This document shows positions 18,424 to 26,461 of a DNA stretch of 37,029 nucleotides, piece after piece. A program made the position numbers and the translations under genes. This stretch comes from Thermoproteota archaeon. GTDB taxonomy: Archaea > Thermoproteota > Methanomethylicia > Methanomethylicales > B66-G16. The stretch is taken from the NCBI GenBank assembly GCA_003649085.1, contig QMQV01000005.1, positions 1 to 37,029 on the forward strand, read 5' to 3'. How positions within the stretch are numbered: the stretch's first letter is position 1; every line of letters begins with the position of its first letter. The notes under the pieces were generated by a model. The model saw only the letters and a program-made list of their open reading frames with translations, searched no databases and was not told the origin of the DNA.

Positions 18424-19851
18424 CTATGCCAGCTTAAGCGATGTTTCCTCAGCCAGCTTTTTACCGAAGCCTAGTAGCTCTTCAAGTTTTTCCCTGCTAT
18501 TTGACTCAGCATATATTCTAAGCAGTGGTTCAGTCCCAGAAGCTCTTAGCAATAACCAGCTGCCGTTTCTAAGAACAAATTTTATGCCATCTATATCAAT
18601 AACCTTTGAAACCTCCAATCCTGCTACCTTGGATATACTTGATCTCTTAATGAGTTCTACAACTTCACGGCCCTTCTCACATCTTACATCTACTCGCCCG
18701 CTTATCATGAAGCCATAGCGTTCATGTATTTGATTAAGCCTTGACGTTAAGGAGAAGTTGAGCTCGGCCTTTATCTCGGCAGCTAAAAGTGCTGTTAAGA
18801 TCCCATCTTTTTCTGAGACGTGGTTAACAATGCTAAAGCCACCGCTTTCCTCTCCTCCGATAATGGCCTTTCCCTCCCTTAACAGCTTGCCTATGTACTT
18901 GAAGCCTACTGGCGTCTCTATTGACTGATACCCGTAATGTTCAGCTATTCTATCGACTAAATGTGTTGTAGAAACTGTTCTAGCAACGTTTCCTTTCATG
19001 TTTTTAAACTCAATTAGGTGTAGGTATAGTAGTGGATATAACTGATTTGGTGAGATAAATACTCCGTTAACGTCGCAGACGCCTACCCTATCAGCGTCAC
19101 CATCCGTCGCTAATCCTATATCAGCACCGCGCAAAACAACGTGTTCTGATAAAGCATGTAGGTTTTTCTCGATAGGTTCAGGTGTTAAGCCTCCGAAAAG
19201 GGGGTCGGGAGTCCCATGGATAACTTCGATTTCGCAACCTATTTGTGAGAGAATATAATCTAAGTAGCCGCATGATGCTCCATGCATTGGGTCTACGATG
19301 ACCTTTAAACGCTTGTTTTTCAATAAGTTTAGGTCTAGGAAGCTTAACACCCAGTGTGCGTAGTCTTCTTTTGGGCTATATAAGGTGATTAAGCCACGTG
19401 AAATAGCTTTTTCAAAGTCCATTCTTCTCACTTTCTTGCCGTATACTTTTGAAATTTCGCTTTCAATAGCTGAAGTTTCTTCAGGTAAAGCTGGTCCTGT
19501 ATGGTATGGTATGAACTTAAAACCATTCCATTCAGGTGGGTTATGTGAAGCTGTTATCATGACTGCTCCAGCTAGCTTATGTTTTAAGACGGTGTAAGCT
19601 AAAGCAGGAGTCGGTGTGTAGTCTTCGGTAAACATAACTGGTATGTCGTTGCCAGCAAATACTTCAGCGACTATCTTAGCGAAATGCTTTGATTTGCGCC
19701 TAGTATCGTAGCCTATCGCTACGCCTCGCCTCTCCATCTTTAAGTTAATTAGGTAGTTCGCTACTGCTTGAGCTAACATTGCCACATTCCTATCATTGAA
19801 ATCCTGATCTATGATAGCGCGCCAGCCATCTGTCCCAAACTTTATGACCAT
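18424..19851 (-). CDS. Phosphoglucomutase/phosphomannomutase (intact catalytic loops)
   Basis: A 475-residue alpha-D-phosphohexomutase that interconverts hexose 1- and 6-phosphates. All four active-site loops are intact: TASHNP with Ser102, the metal loop TDGDADR (Asp250, Asp252, Asp254), the sugar loop GGEESGGF around 332-339, and the phosphate loop RASGTEP at 436-442. I prefer the ATG at 19851, which gives the family-typical start IKFGTDGWRA; a TTG at 19860 is in frame. A TATA-like TTATATAC lies about 30 bases upstream, so the transcript may have almost no leader. It is divergent from the galT-like gene and adjacent to the nucleotidyltransferase fusion, which points to supply of hexose-1-phosphate for nucleotide sugars. 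Glucose versus mannose cannot be decided. Confidence 0.93.
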   Translation of the reverse strand: MVIKFGTDGWRAIIDQDFNDRNVAMLAQAVANYLINLKMERRGVAIGYDTRRKSKHFAKIVAEVFAGNDIPVMFTEDYTPTPALAYTVLKHKLAGAVMITASHNPPEWNGFKFIPYHTGPALPEETSAIESEISKVYGKKVRRMDFEKAISRGLITLYSPKEDYAHWVLSFLDLNLLKNKRLKVIVDPMHGASCGYLDYILSQIGCEIEVIHGTPDPLFGGLTPEPIEKNLHALSEHVVLRGADIGLATDGDADRVGVCDVNGVFISPNQLYPLLYLHLIEFKNMKGNVARTVSTTHLVDRIAEHYGYQSIETPVGFKYIGKLLREGKAIIGGEESGGFSIVNHVSEKDGILTALLAAEIKAELNFSLTSRLNQIHERYGFMISGRVDVRCEKGREVVELIKRSSISKVAGLEVSKVIDIDGIKFVLRNGSWLLLRASGTEPLLRIYAESNSREKLEELLGFGKKLAEETSLKLA

Positions 19852-19941
19852 GTTGTACAAAACCCCTTTTTATCTACGTATATAACTTAAAAGTATCCTC
19901 AGTTTTAAACATCATCTGGAAATAACCCCTTGGTGATGACG
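19852..19941. promoter_or_regulatory. Divergent promoter region between the mutase and galT-like genes
   Basis: A TATA-like GTATATAAC at about 19878-19886 can be read in both directions. It is about 30 bases from the mutase ATG and about 55 from the galT-like ATG. GGTGA at 19932-19936 is the likely ribosome site for the galT-like gene. No operator is recognised. Confidence 0.45.
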
Positions 19942-20949
19942 ATGACTGAGATAAGAAAGCACTATTTCTTAGATAAGTGGGTTATCGTAGCAGAGAAGAG
20001 GAGAGCTCGCCCCAAGCCAACGATTGTGGAAAAAACTGCTGAAGCTGAGCTATGCTTCTTTTGTCCTGGAAATGAGCGTTTAACGCCTCCAGCTAGTTTA
20101 GCATATGTCTTAGAAGGCAATGAATTAAAGAAGGCTGTTGAGCAAGGTGATCAGAGAGTTAAAAACTGGCTTATTAGGTGTTTTCCGAACAAATATCCCG
20201 CGCTTACACCACAAGCTAAGCTTAGAAGAAGAAATGATTGGTTAAAAGCCATGGCAGCAAGAGGTTTTCACGAGGTTTTAGTTGAGACACCTAACCACAA
20301 TGCAGATTTAGACACCATAGAAGAAGAACAGCTCGCACTAGCTTTATCAGCTATTTTTGAACGAGCAAGACATTATGCAAGTCAGAGCTTTGTTAAGTAC
20401 ATAAGCATCTTTAAGAATTCAGGCGTAGCTGCTGGAGCTTCCATATCACATCCACATACACAGCTCGCTACGCTACCTTTTGTCCCTGAAGAGGTAGCTT
20501 ATGAGCTAAAGGCGCTTAAACGTTATGAGAAAGACGGTGTCTGCGCACTTTGCGAAGTTGTTGAAAAAGAGAAGTTGAGTGAAAGAGTTGTATTTAGGGA
20601 GCATGGATATCTTGTGTTAAGTCCTTGGGCAAGCATTTTTCCATATGAAATGTGGATTTTACCTGAGAAACACCTCCCGACACCATTTAACTTAAGCAAC
20701 GAGGAAATATCATCTCTAGCTAAGGTGTTGAAAAGGGCGTTTAAAGCTTTGTTTAGGGCATTGGGCAAGGTTCCTTATAACCTCGTGTACAAAATACCCC
20801 CTATTGGCGAGTACGGGTTTTATCATTGGAGGATAGAAGTTTATCCGAGGCTCAGCATTCACGCTGGATTTGAGCTAAGTACGGGAGTTGTGATCAACAC
20901 AGTATCTCCCGAAAAGGCTGCTGAAGATTTAAGAAGTTGTTTGTCATGA
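19942..20949 (+). CDS. Galactose-1-phosphate uridylyltransferase-like protein (HIT superfamily)
   Basis: A 335-residue GalT-type nucleotidyl transferase. It has the zinc pair Cys38-x-x-Cys41 in LCFFCPGN, FPNKYPAL, and the catalytic H-P-H at 170-172 in GASISHPHTQL, where the second His would carry the nucleotidyl intermediate. A second half begins at CALCEVV and ends with the YGFYHWRIEVYPR segment. The family swaps UMP (or AMP) between UDP-glucose and a sugar 1-phosphate. I chose the ATG at 19942, with GGTGA five bases upstream; ATG 19936 and TTG 19930 are in frame. The stop overlaps the convergent nucleotidyltransferase gene in the palindrome TCATGA. Real substrates are uncertain, since archaeal members also include related phosphorylases. 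Confidence 0.88.
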   Translation: MTEIRKHYFLDKWVIVAEKRRARPKPTIVEKTAEAELCFFCPGNERLTPPASLAYVLEGNELKKAVEQGDQRVKNWLIRCFPNKYPALTPQAKLRRRNDWLKAMAARGFHEVLVETPNHNADLDTIEEEQLALALSAIFERARHYASQSFVKYISIFKNSGVAAGASISHPHTQLATLPFVPEEVAYELKALKRYEKDGVCALCEVVEKEKLSERVVFREHGYLVLSPWASIFPYEMWILPEKHLPTPFNLSNEEISSLAKVLKRAFKALFRALGKVPYNLVYKIPPIGEYGFYHWRIEVYPRLSIHAGFELSTGVVINTVSPEKAAEDLRSCLS

Positions 20950-23445
20950 GGTGTACCTCGTCATCTCCCTTATCTTCGCCACGTACTGTTTTAATAGAGA
21001 CTCTGTTGCTGCTTCATTTACGCCCTCAACATATATGTTTAGTACAGGCTCCGTTAGACTTGGTAAGATGAGCACCCAGCCCTCGTTATGAAACACTTTT
21101 ATCCCGTCTAGCAAGTCAACTTTATGGTCTCTTAGCTCCTCAATGAGACCTCTAAAGACTTTTCCTCGAAGCTCCCACGGGCAAGCTACGCTGCCTCTAA
21201 CCGCATAAAATCGGGGCAGTGAAGATACTAGCTCGGAGAGAGGCGTGCCAGATTTAGCTAAGTACTCTATTAGCTTAGCAGTTGCAAAGAGACCATCTGG
21301 AACTGGGTGGAGAGGGGGACATATGAAGAGACCGCCTTCTGAACCCCCGAAGATGGCTTTTTCTTTTATAACTCCTTCCGACAACGATCTTGGGGTTATG
21401 CCTACCCTTACGCTTTTACCGCCATACTTTTCAACAACTTCTTCAACTAAGCGTGATGCGCTTACTGGCACAACTATTGAACCTCTCTTATGATGCTCTA
21501 GTACTAGCTGTATGAAAACCGCCAGTGCTTGATCACCTAACACTGCATTGCCCTTATCGTCAACGAAAAACGCTTTTTCAGCATCGTAAGTAAAAGATAC
21601 GCCGAAGTCTGCATCAAGAGCTCTTACAATGTTTGCTAGATTTTCAATTGACTTCTTAACGTCGTCTATTGACCTTGGACCTGCATGTTCGTCCCCTCCT
21701 ATGTTTAAACATATCGCTTCAGCACCAAGCGCACTATATAGCATGGGGGCTACTTGCGATGCTGCACCATTAGCGCAGTCTACAACTATTCTAGGTCTTG
21801 CCGCTCTAATGGCTGGTACGTCTAAAGCTTTCAAGAACGAATCACGGTAATATTCTATTACGCGAGCAGGGTACAATATTGATCCAGTTTCATCATAGTA
21901 CACCCTTCTAAAGTCATCTCTAAAGAAAATGTTTTCAATTTTCTTTTCTGATGCCTTGTCAATGTTCAATCCTTGGTTATCAAAAAACCTTATGTTAACA
22001 GCTCCAGGCTCTAAGTGCGGTGATGTTATGGCTACTCCACCATCCCCTCCAAAGGCTCTTATGCTAAAGCGCAGAAGCGGTGTAGCCATGACCCTCAAGT
22101 TATAGACATTAACACCTGATGACAATAGGCCTGAAACTAAAGCTCTTTTAACCATTCTTGAAGATCTGAAAGTGTCTCTGGCCACGTAGATGTTTGAGTT
22201 TTTGCCAAGTGATGAGCCAAAAGCTGCGCCAAGCCTTGAAGAAAATTCAGGCGATATCTCGACGTTAACCATACCTGTTATGCCATCTAAGCTGAAGAGA
22301 ACTCTCATCCACTTCAAGCCCCACATGACGTTGGTGAAGACTGTTGAGCCAGCTTCGATGAGCTTAGCTGGCCATATCTTAACTCCAGGTTTTACTGTTG
22401 CACCAGCGCCTATTACAGTGTCATCGCCTATTACCGCGTTTTCGAAGATTCTAGCATACTGGTTAACACTTACCCTTTCGCCAACTATACATCCTCTAAG
22501 TTCAGCGCTCCTACCTACGAAAGACCTGTTCATTATTATTGAGTGTTTAATACTAGCTTTCTCGTCCACCGCTGCACCTCTTCCGATGAACGTGTATTCT
22601 AAAACTTCAGCTCCAGTCCTTATCCTAGCATCTTTACCTATAATTGCTGGACCTCGAATCGATGCTCCCTCATCTATTACTGCGCCTTCTTCAACCCATA
22701 TCTTGGGCAAAATCTGCTTTCCTGGAAGAGAAACCTTGACTTTTCCATCTACTACATCTTTATGTGCTTGTATATATTGAGCTATATTGCCTATATCACA
22801 CCAATACCCTTTAGCTAAATACCCGTAGACAGGTTCTCCTTTTTGAAGCAATAAGGGAAATAGGTTTTTGCTAAAGTCGAACTCCTTCCCATGCTCTACA
22901 TATCTGAACACATCTTTGTCTATTACGTAGATTCCCGCGTTAATGGTATCGCTCACAAGCTCGCTCCAGCTTGGTTTTTCTAAGAAGTAGCGAACCCGCC
23001 CTTCTTCATCGGTTACGACAACGCCATATTCTAATGGGTTTTCTACTTTAGCCAACGCTATGGTCACAGCAGCACCTTTCGACTTGTGGAAGTTATAGAT
23101 TTCAGATAAGTTAAAGTCTGTTAACACGTCTCCGCTTGTCACTACGAAGACATCGTCCATATACTCTACTACTTGCTTTACGCCACCAGCCGTGCCTAGA
23201 GGCTTATCTTCAACTGAATACTGGATGTTCACGCCAAATTGAGAACCGTCTTCAAAGTAACTTGTAACAGCGTCTTTAAGGTAATGCACAGTAATGTAAA
23301 TGTCTTTAAATCCATGTTTCTTTAAGAGGTCGATGACGTATTCTAACATAGGCTTGTTAGCTACAGGCACCATGGGTTTTGGTCTATTACTTGTTAGAGG
23401 TCTTAGGCGCGTTCCTTCACCACCAGCCATTATAACTGCTTTCAT
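20944..23445 (-). CDS. Sugar-1-phosphate nucleotidyltransferase fused to a degenerate phosphohexomutase domain
   Basis: This 833-residue protein has three parts. Residues 1-230 form the nucleotidyltransferase with GGEGTRLRPLTSNRPKPM, SGDVLTD and FLEKPS, as in mannose-1-phosphate guanylyltransferases. Residues 245-370 form a left-handed beta-helix of hexapeptide repeats. Residues 385-833 are a phosphohexomutase fold in which the catalytic loops are eroded: TASHNP is TSPHLEP (Pro476 in place of Ser), DGDADR is TYDAEK (619-624), EESGG is SEGG and RxSGTEP is LPSLTEP (794-800). The transferase half looks active and the mutase half probably not, so it may regulate or bind sugar phosphate. The intact mutase lies next door but one. 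The ATG has GGAGGG about ten bases upstream. Nucleotide (GTP, UTP, dTTP) is not determined. Confidence 0.9.
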   Translation of the reverse strand: MKAVIMAGGEGTRLRPLTSNRPKPMVPVANKPMLEYVIDLLKKHGFKDIYITVHYLKDAVTSYFEDGSQFGVNIQYSVEDKPLGTAGGVKQVVEYMDDVFVVTSGDVLTDFNLSEIYNFHKSKGAAVTIALAKVENPLEYGVVVTDEEGRVRYFLEKPSWSELVSDTINAGIYVIDKDVFRYVEHGKEFDFSKNLFPLLLQKGEPVYGYLAKGYWCDIGNIAQYIQAHKDVVDGKVKVSLPGKQILPKIWVEEGAVIDEGASIRGPAIIGKDARIRTGAEVLEYTFIGRGAAVDEKASIKHSIIMNRSFVGRSAELRGCIVGERVSVNQYARIFENAVIGDDTVIGAGATVKPGVKIWPAKLIEAGSTVFTNVMWGLKWMRVLFSLDGITGMVNVEISPEFSSRLGAAFGSSLGKNSNIYVARDTFRSSRMVKRALVSGLLSSGVNVYNLRVMATPLLRFSIRAFGGDGGVAITSPHLEPGAVNIRFFDNQGLNIDKASEKKIENIFFRDDFRRVYYDETGSILYPARVIEYYRDSFLKALDVPAIRAARPRIVVDCANGAASQVAPMLYSALGAEAICLNIGGDEHAGPRSIDDVKKSIENLANIVRALDADFGVSFTYDAEKAFFVDDKGNAVLGDQALAVFIQLVLEHHKRGSIVVPVSASRLVEEVVEKYGGKSVRVGITPRSLSEGVIKEKAIFGGSEGGLFICPPLHPVPDGLFATAKLIEYLAKSGTPLSELVSSLPRFYAVRGSVACPWELRGKVFRGLIEELRDHKVDLLDGIKVFHNEGWVLILPSLTEPVLNIYVEGVNEAATESLLKQYVAKIREMTRYTS

Positions 23446-23545
23446 TGCGCTATGCCCTCCGAGGAGCTTTCACGTGAAAATGTTAGAAGCGGGTCACCTG
23501 AGATAGGCAATGCTGAAGATTCTTATAAAGGCTTATAACTTTGTT
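23446..23545 (-). promoter_or_regulatory. Upstream region of the nucleotidyltransferase fusion gene with a 12-bp palindrome
   Basis: Read on the minus strand, two TATA-like elements (GTTATAAG and TTTATAAG, about 23522-23540) lie 80-90 bases before the ATG. Between them and the gene is an exact palindrome, TTTCACGTGAAA, at 23468-23479. If the TATA boxes are used, the palindrome falls inside the 5' leader, where it could bind a dimeric repressor. The upstream cPGI gene ends just before, so the fusion gene probably has its own promoter. Confidence 0.45.
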
Positions 23546-24307
23546 CTATGGAGTTTGCTGATACCTTGATGGGTCTTTTAAGAAGAGGAAGGAGTCTGGT
23601 CTTTCTATGAAAAGTGAGTATAGGTCTCTCCCATTGAACTTGAGAGTAAAGCTGTTTTCCGCTTTACAGCGCTTAATGCCTCTCACCACGTAGTTGTTGT
23701 TTGGTATCAACTCCCCTGTAGTAAGTTCATAGTATGCCCCTCCTCTTAACTTCTTGATTGGCCCATAGATGGATTTGAAGCTTCGACATACTAAATTGCT
23801 CATGACGAGACAATCATTTGTCGAGGGGTTTATTGTTATATGACCATAACCTGACGGTATCACTATCTTATCTCCTTCTGAAGCTTCTACTAACACGACA
23901 TCCAATACTTCGTTATTGGATACCTTTTGAAGAAGGTAGTGCGCTTTCCCATGCAGCACTTCGTAGACTTCCATGTAGGTTAGGTTTCCTGAAGCTTTAG
24001 GATGGTAGTGGCCAAGTGTTTTATTGTATTCTAACCCTAAGGTCGTAGGCAGCATTATGGTTACGTCATACCTTAGCTGTATTTCGATGAAAAGTTGCCT
24101 ATCTTCTGGTCTAGCAATATCGCGGTACATGAAGTAGAGCGGCTGATTTAAATCAGCTTTTTGAACAAAGCTTGCGTCATATAATACTTCAAGCATATCT
24201 GATAGTCTTCTAACGCTTGGTTCCTGTTTAACACCGTTTATGTATAAGGAGCCATCGCTTGAAAACTCCAAGTTAAGCAAGCTAGTGGGTAGCTTTTGCC
24301 TACTCAA
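23546..24307 (-). CDS. pgiA: Cupin-type glucose-6-phosphate isomerase
   Basis: The archaeal metal-dependent phosphoglucose isomerase interconverts glucose 6-phosphate and fructose 6-phosphate. The SVRRLSDM segment (31-38) is typical of the family. The metal site reads His100 and His102 in GHYHP, Glu113 in MEVYEVLHG and His156 in PSGYGHITIN. At 253 residues it is longer than the roughly 190-residue Pyrococcus type: about four extra residues lie between the HxH and the Glu, and about 40-60 residues are added at the C-terminus. The TTG start has GGTGA six bases upstream. It follows the RAM-domain gene by 38 bases, probably in one transcript, and sits among sugar-phosphate genes. Confidence 0.9.
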   Translation of the reverse strand: MSRQKLPTSLLNLEFSSDGSLYINGVKQEPSVRRLSDMLEVLYDASFVQKADLNQPLYFMYRDIARPEDRQLFIEIQLRYDVTIMLPTTLGLEYNKTLGHYHPKASGNLTYMEVYEVLHGKAHYLLQKVSNNEVLDVVLVEASEGDKIVIPSGYGHITINPSTNDCLVMSNLVCRSFKSIYGPIKKLRGGAYYELTTGELIPNNNYVVRGIKRCKAENSFTLKFNGRDLYSLFIERPDSFLFLKDPSRYQQTP

Positions 24308-24345
24308 GATTTATCACCAAGTGAGGGTTAGAAGAAAGCACTAGT

Positions 24346-24594
24346 TCAGCTAAACATCTCAATGAGCGTCACAGTTCTCAATATGCCGTCAATTCTCCTT
24401 ATCGATTCAACGATTTTGCTTAGCGCGCGCATATTGTTAGCAACAGCTTTGATAACTATATCGTATTCGCCATAGACCATTTTACCTTCAACAACCCCTT
24501 CGACTGCTAAGCATTTAGCTAAGACATCTCTTTCCTTACCTATCTCGGTGACGCATAAGACATAAGCTGATATTGGTTGCTCGCCCAATACCAT
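24346..24594 (-). CDS. Stand-alone Lrp/AsnC-type RAM domain protein
   Basis: An 82-residue protein that consists only of the ligand-binding domain of Lrp/AsnC regulators (alpha-beta sandwich): AYVLCVTEIGKERDV, GVVEGKMVYGEYDIVIKAVA and IDGILRTVTLIEMF. No helix-turn-helix is present. Such single RAM proteins form octameric rings and bind amino acids or other small molecules, and may modulate full-length Lrp proteins. The ATG has AAGGAG just upstream. It heads a probable two-gene unit with the phosphoglucose isomerase and is divergent from the transglutaminase-like gene. The effector is unknown. Confidence 0.85.
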   Translation of the reverse strand: MVLGEQPISAYVLCVTEIGKERDVLAKCLAVEGVVEGKMVYGEYDIVIKAVANNMRALSKIVESIRRIDGILRTVTLIEMFS

Positions 24595-24684
24595 TCAACT
24601 CCTTAAGGTCAACAGTGTTCAGTTATTTCCACGTTAAATGTTAAAAGCTTTGCTTTGAGGATATATGTTTGGCGAATCGTGTTG

Positions 24685-25881
24685 ATGTCTTGGAAAACTG
24701 CGTTAACCTTGTTGTTGCTTTTTCAAGCACCTCTTCTCTTAACAATTTGGATGAATAATGATGAACATAACGGGGTTTTCGTAGCTTCATACGATCTCTT
24801 AGTGGAGGTTCAAGTGTTTAATAATGGCTCAAGAACATGGGATCTTTCTTCCACAAATGTCATTAAAGAGGTTGTATCGCAATGGGCTTTCATCAATACT
24901 AGTTATCAGAAAGGGTATGTGTTATCAGTTAAGGTGAATGAAAGCGAGTGTAAATATCTACTCAGTATGGACGAACATGGTAATGTCGTGGTGACACCAG
25001 ATTTAAGTAGCATTTGCGAGCTTCGCCCCGGAGATTGTTTTGTCGTGACATATCTTTTTCACATCGATGTTCTACATCCTAAACAGGTCATTGACTTAGA
25101 CTTAGTTAAGATGGGAGCGCTTCATGGAGAGCTTTCAGAGAAGCTTATGCAATATGTAAAGCCTGTTGGATTATGGAATTGGAGTAGCTGGAGTAATTTC
25201 CTTGAGTTTAAGCAGCTTGCTTTAAAGTTTAGTAATAAGTCCTCAAATCCTCTTGATGTAGTGTTCGCGATCGTTAACTGGTTTGATCAAAACATCAAGT
25301 ATTCTTCTCAGTCTATTGATCCAATAGCTCCAAGCGAAGTCTTAAAGAAGCGTAGAGGGGATTGTGATGATCAAGCCAACTTATTTGTAGCTTTTTGTAG
25401 GTTTAATGGAATTCCCGCTTATACAGAGATAGGTGCTATATACTTACCCGGCTTCAAGGATAGCGGAAAAGATGACGTAGTTAAATACGAGTTCATAAAC
25501 GTTGGGTATCACGCGTGGGCTAGAGTATATATACCTTTGGAAAGCGGGGGTGTATGGTTACCTGTCGATTTAACATTTTATGAAGGTAAGGGGGTTTATG
25601 GGCATATAGAAGGAGCTGCGATCTTAAAGAGCAATTGTATGCTTAATGTGAAGATTGTCGACTTTGACTATATCTCATTGATAAAGAAGGTTAAGGAGCA
25701 GATGAGGGAGCTTGGAGGGTTTTGGCACGAAAAACATGTCATGAGGTTGGGCAACATTAGATCAAGGAGTGTAGTGTTGTCCCCGCATTTGGCACTAACT
25801 TTCTCTATGGTATTATCGCTTTTCTTAATTCTTGGCTTTTTATTAGCAGTTAGGAGGATTAAGCTTAGGTATCGTCAATAA
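24685..25881 (+). CDS. Membrane-anchored transglutaminase-like protein
   Basis: A 398-residue protein with an N-terminal hydrophobic segment (about residues 4-22) that is a signal anchor, a large presumably external domain, and a C-terminal membrane helix (about 362-386) followed by a basic tail RRIKLRYRQ. The core is a transglutaminase/protease-like domain with Cys227 in RGDCDDQANLF, His276 in GYHAWARVYIP and Asp295 in WLPVDLT, the full catalytic triad. Activity could be peptidase, amidase or cross-linking on the cell surface. I prefer the ATG at 24685; a TTG at 24655 would add ten residues. A TATA-like TTAAAAG (24642-24648) suggests an almost leaderless transcript. Its end overlaps the nitroreductase gene by seven bases. 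Confidence 0.8.
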   Translation: MSWKTALTLLLLFQAPLLLTIWMNNDEHNGVFVASYDLLVEVQVFNNGSRTWDLSSTNVIKEVVSQWAFINTSYQKGYVLSVKVNESECKYLLSMDEHGNVVVTPDLSSICELRPGDCFVVTYLFHIDVLHPKQVIDLDLVKMGALHGELSEKLMQYVKPVGLWNWSSWSNFLEFKQLALKFSNKSSNPLDVVFAIVNWFDQNIKYSSQSIDPIAPSEVLKKRRGDCDDQANLFVAFCRFNGIPAYTEIGAIYLPGFKDSGKDDVVKYEFINVGYHAWARVYIPLESGGVWLPVDLTFYEGKGVYGHIEGAAILKSNCMLNVKIVDFDYISLIKKVKEQMRELGGFWHEKHVMRLGNIRSRSVVLSPHLALTFSMVLSLFLILGFLLAVRRIKLRYRQ

Positions 25882-26417
25882 GCTTCCCTATGGACAACGT
25901 CTTTTAGCGGCCTTCTACCAGTTTTATATGGCTGTTCAGCCGGTTTTCCGAGCGTTACTATAGCTACCGGCCTTACACCGCTTGGAATGTTCAAAATCCT
26001 TCTAACGGCTTCTTCATCGAAAGCCCCCACCCAGCATGTGCCATAGCCTAAAGCATATGCTGCCAAAAGCATATTTTGAATAGCAGCTGCTGTATCTTGA
26101 ATACAGTATAGGGTTTTTCCTCTTAAGCCATAGACTCTTGAAGACCTAGTTTCGTTAGCACATACGACTACGTGGACAGGAGCCGTTGTCATCCAATATT
26201 GACCTAAAGCTGCTTTTGCTAAAAGCTCTCTTGTCTTAGGGTTTTTAACTACTATAAATTCCCATGGCTGAAGGTTTCCAGCTGAGGGGGCTTGTATGGC
26301 GGCTTCAAGTATTTTACTTAAATCGTCCTCTGGGACGTCCACGTCTTCGTAGTATTCACGTATGCTTCTTCTACCTTTTATGGCATCAAATACGTCCAAT
26401 AGGCTCAGCCTCAACAC
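25875..26417 (-). CDS. Nitroreductase-family FMN oxidoreductase
   Basis: A 180-residue protein with the nitroreductase fold. The start segment AIKGRRSIREY carries the FMN-phosphate-binding Arg/Ser residues, followed by APSAGNLQPWEFIVV, the central dimer region with AAIQNMLLAAYALGYGTCWVGAF, and the terminal IVTLGKPAEQP. These enzymes reduce nitro compounds, quinones or flavins with NAD(P)H; the native substrate here is unknown. The GTG at 26417 is used; a TTG at 26399, which would start LDVFDAI like many relatives, is equally possible. It lies downstream of a HAD phosphatase gene by about 45 bases. Confidence 0.9.
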   Translation of the reverse strand: MLRLSLLDVFDAIKGRRSIREYYEDVDVPEDDLSKILEAAIQAPSAGNLQPWEFIVVKNPKTRELLAKAALGQYWMTTAPVHVVVCANETRSSRVYGLRGKTLYCIQDTAAAIQNMLLAAYALGYGTCWVGAFDEEAVRRILNIPSGVRPVAIVTLGKPAEQPYKTGRRPLKDVVHREAY

Positions 26418-26461
26418 CTGTATGGTTAAGCTTAGATTTAAGAAAAGCGAGTATACGGGGA

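Noticed and set aside
19932..19948. GTGATGA followed by CTGA, resembling C and D boxes of an archaeal guide RNA
   Set aside because: The boxes are only a few bases apart with no space for a guide, and they coincide with the ribosome site and start of the galT-like gene.
20944..23445. The idea that the mutase half of the fusion is a decaying pseudogene or a misassembled second gene
   Set aside because: The reading frame is uninterrupted, the fold-supporting segments are preserved and such fusions exist in other lineages.
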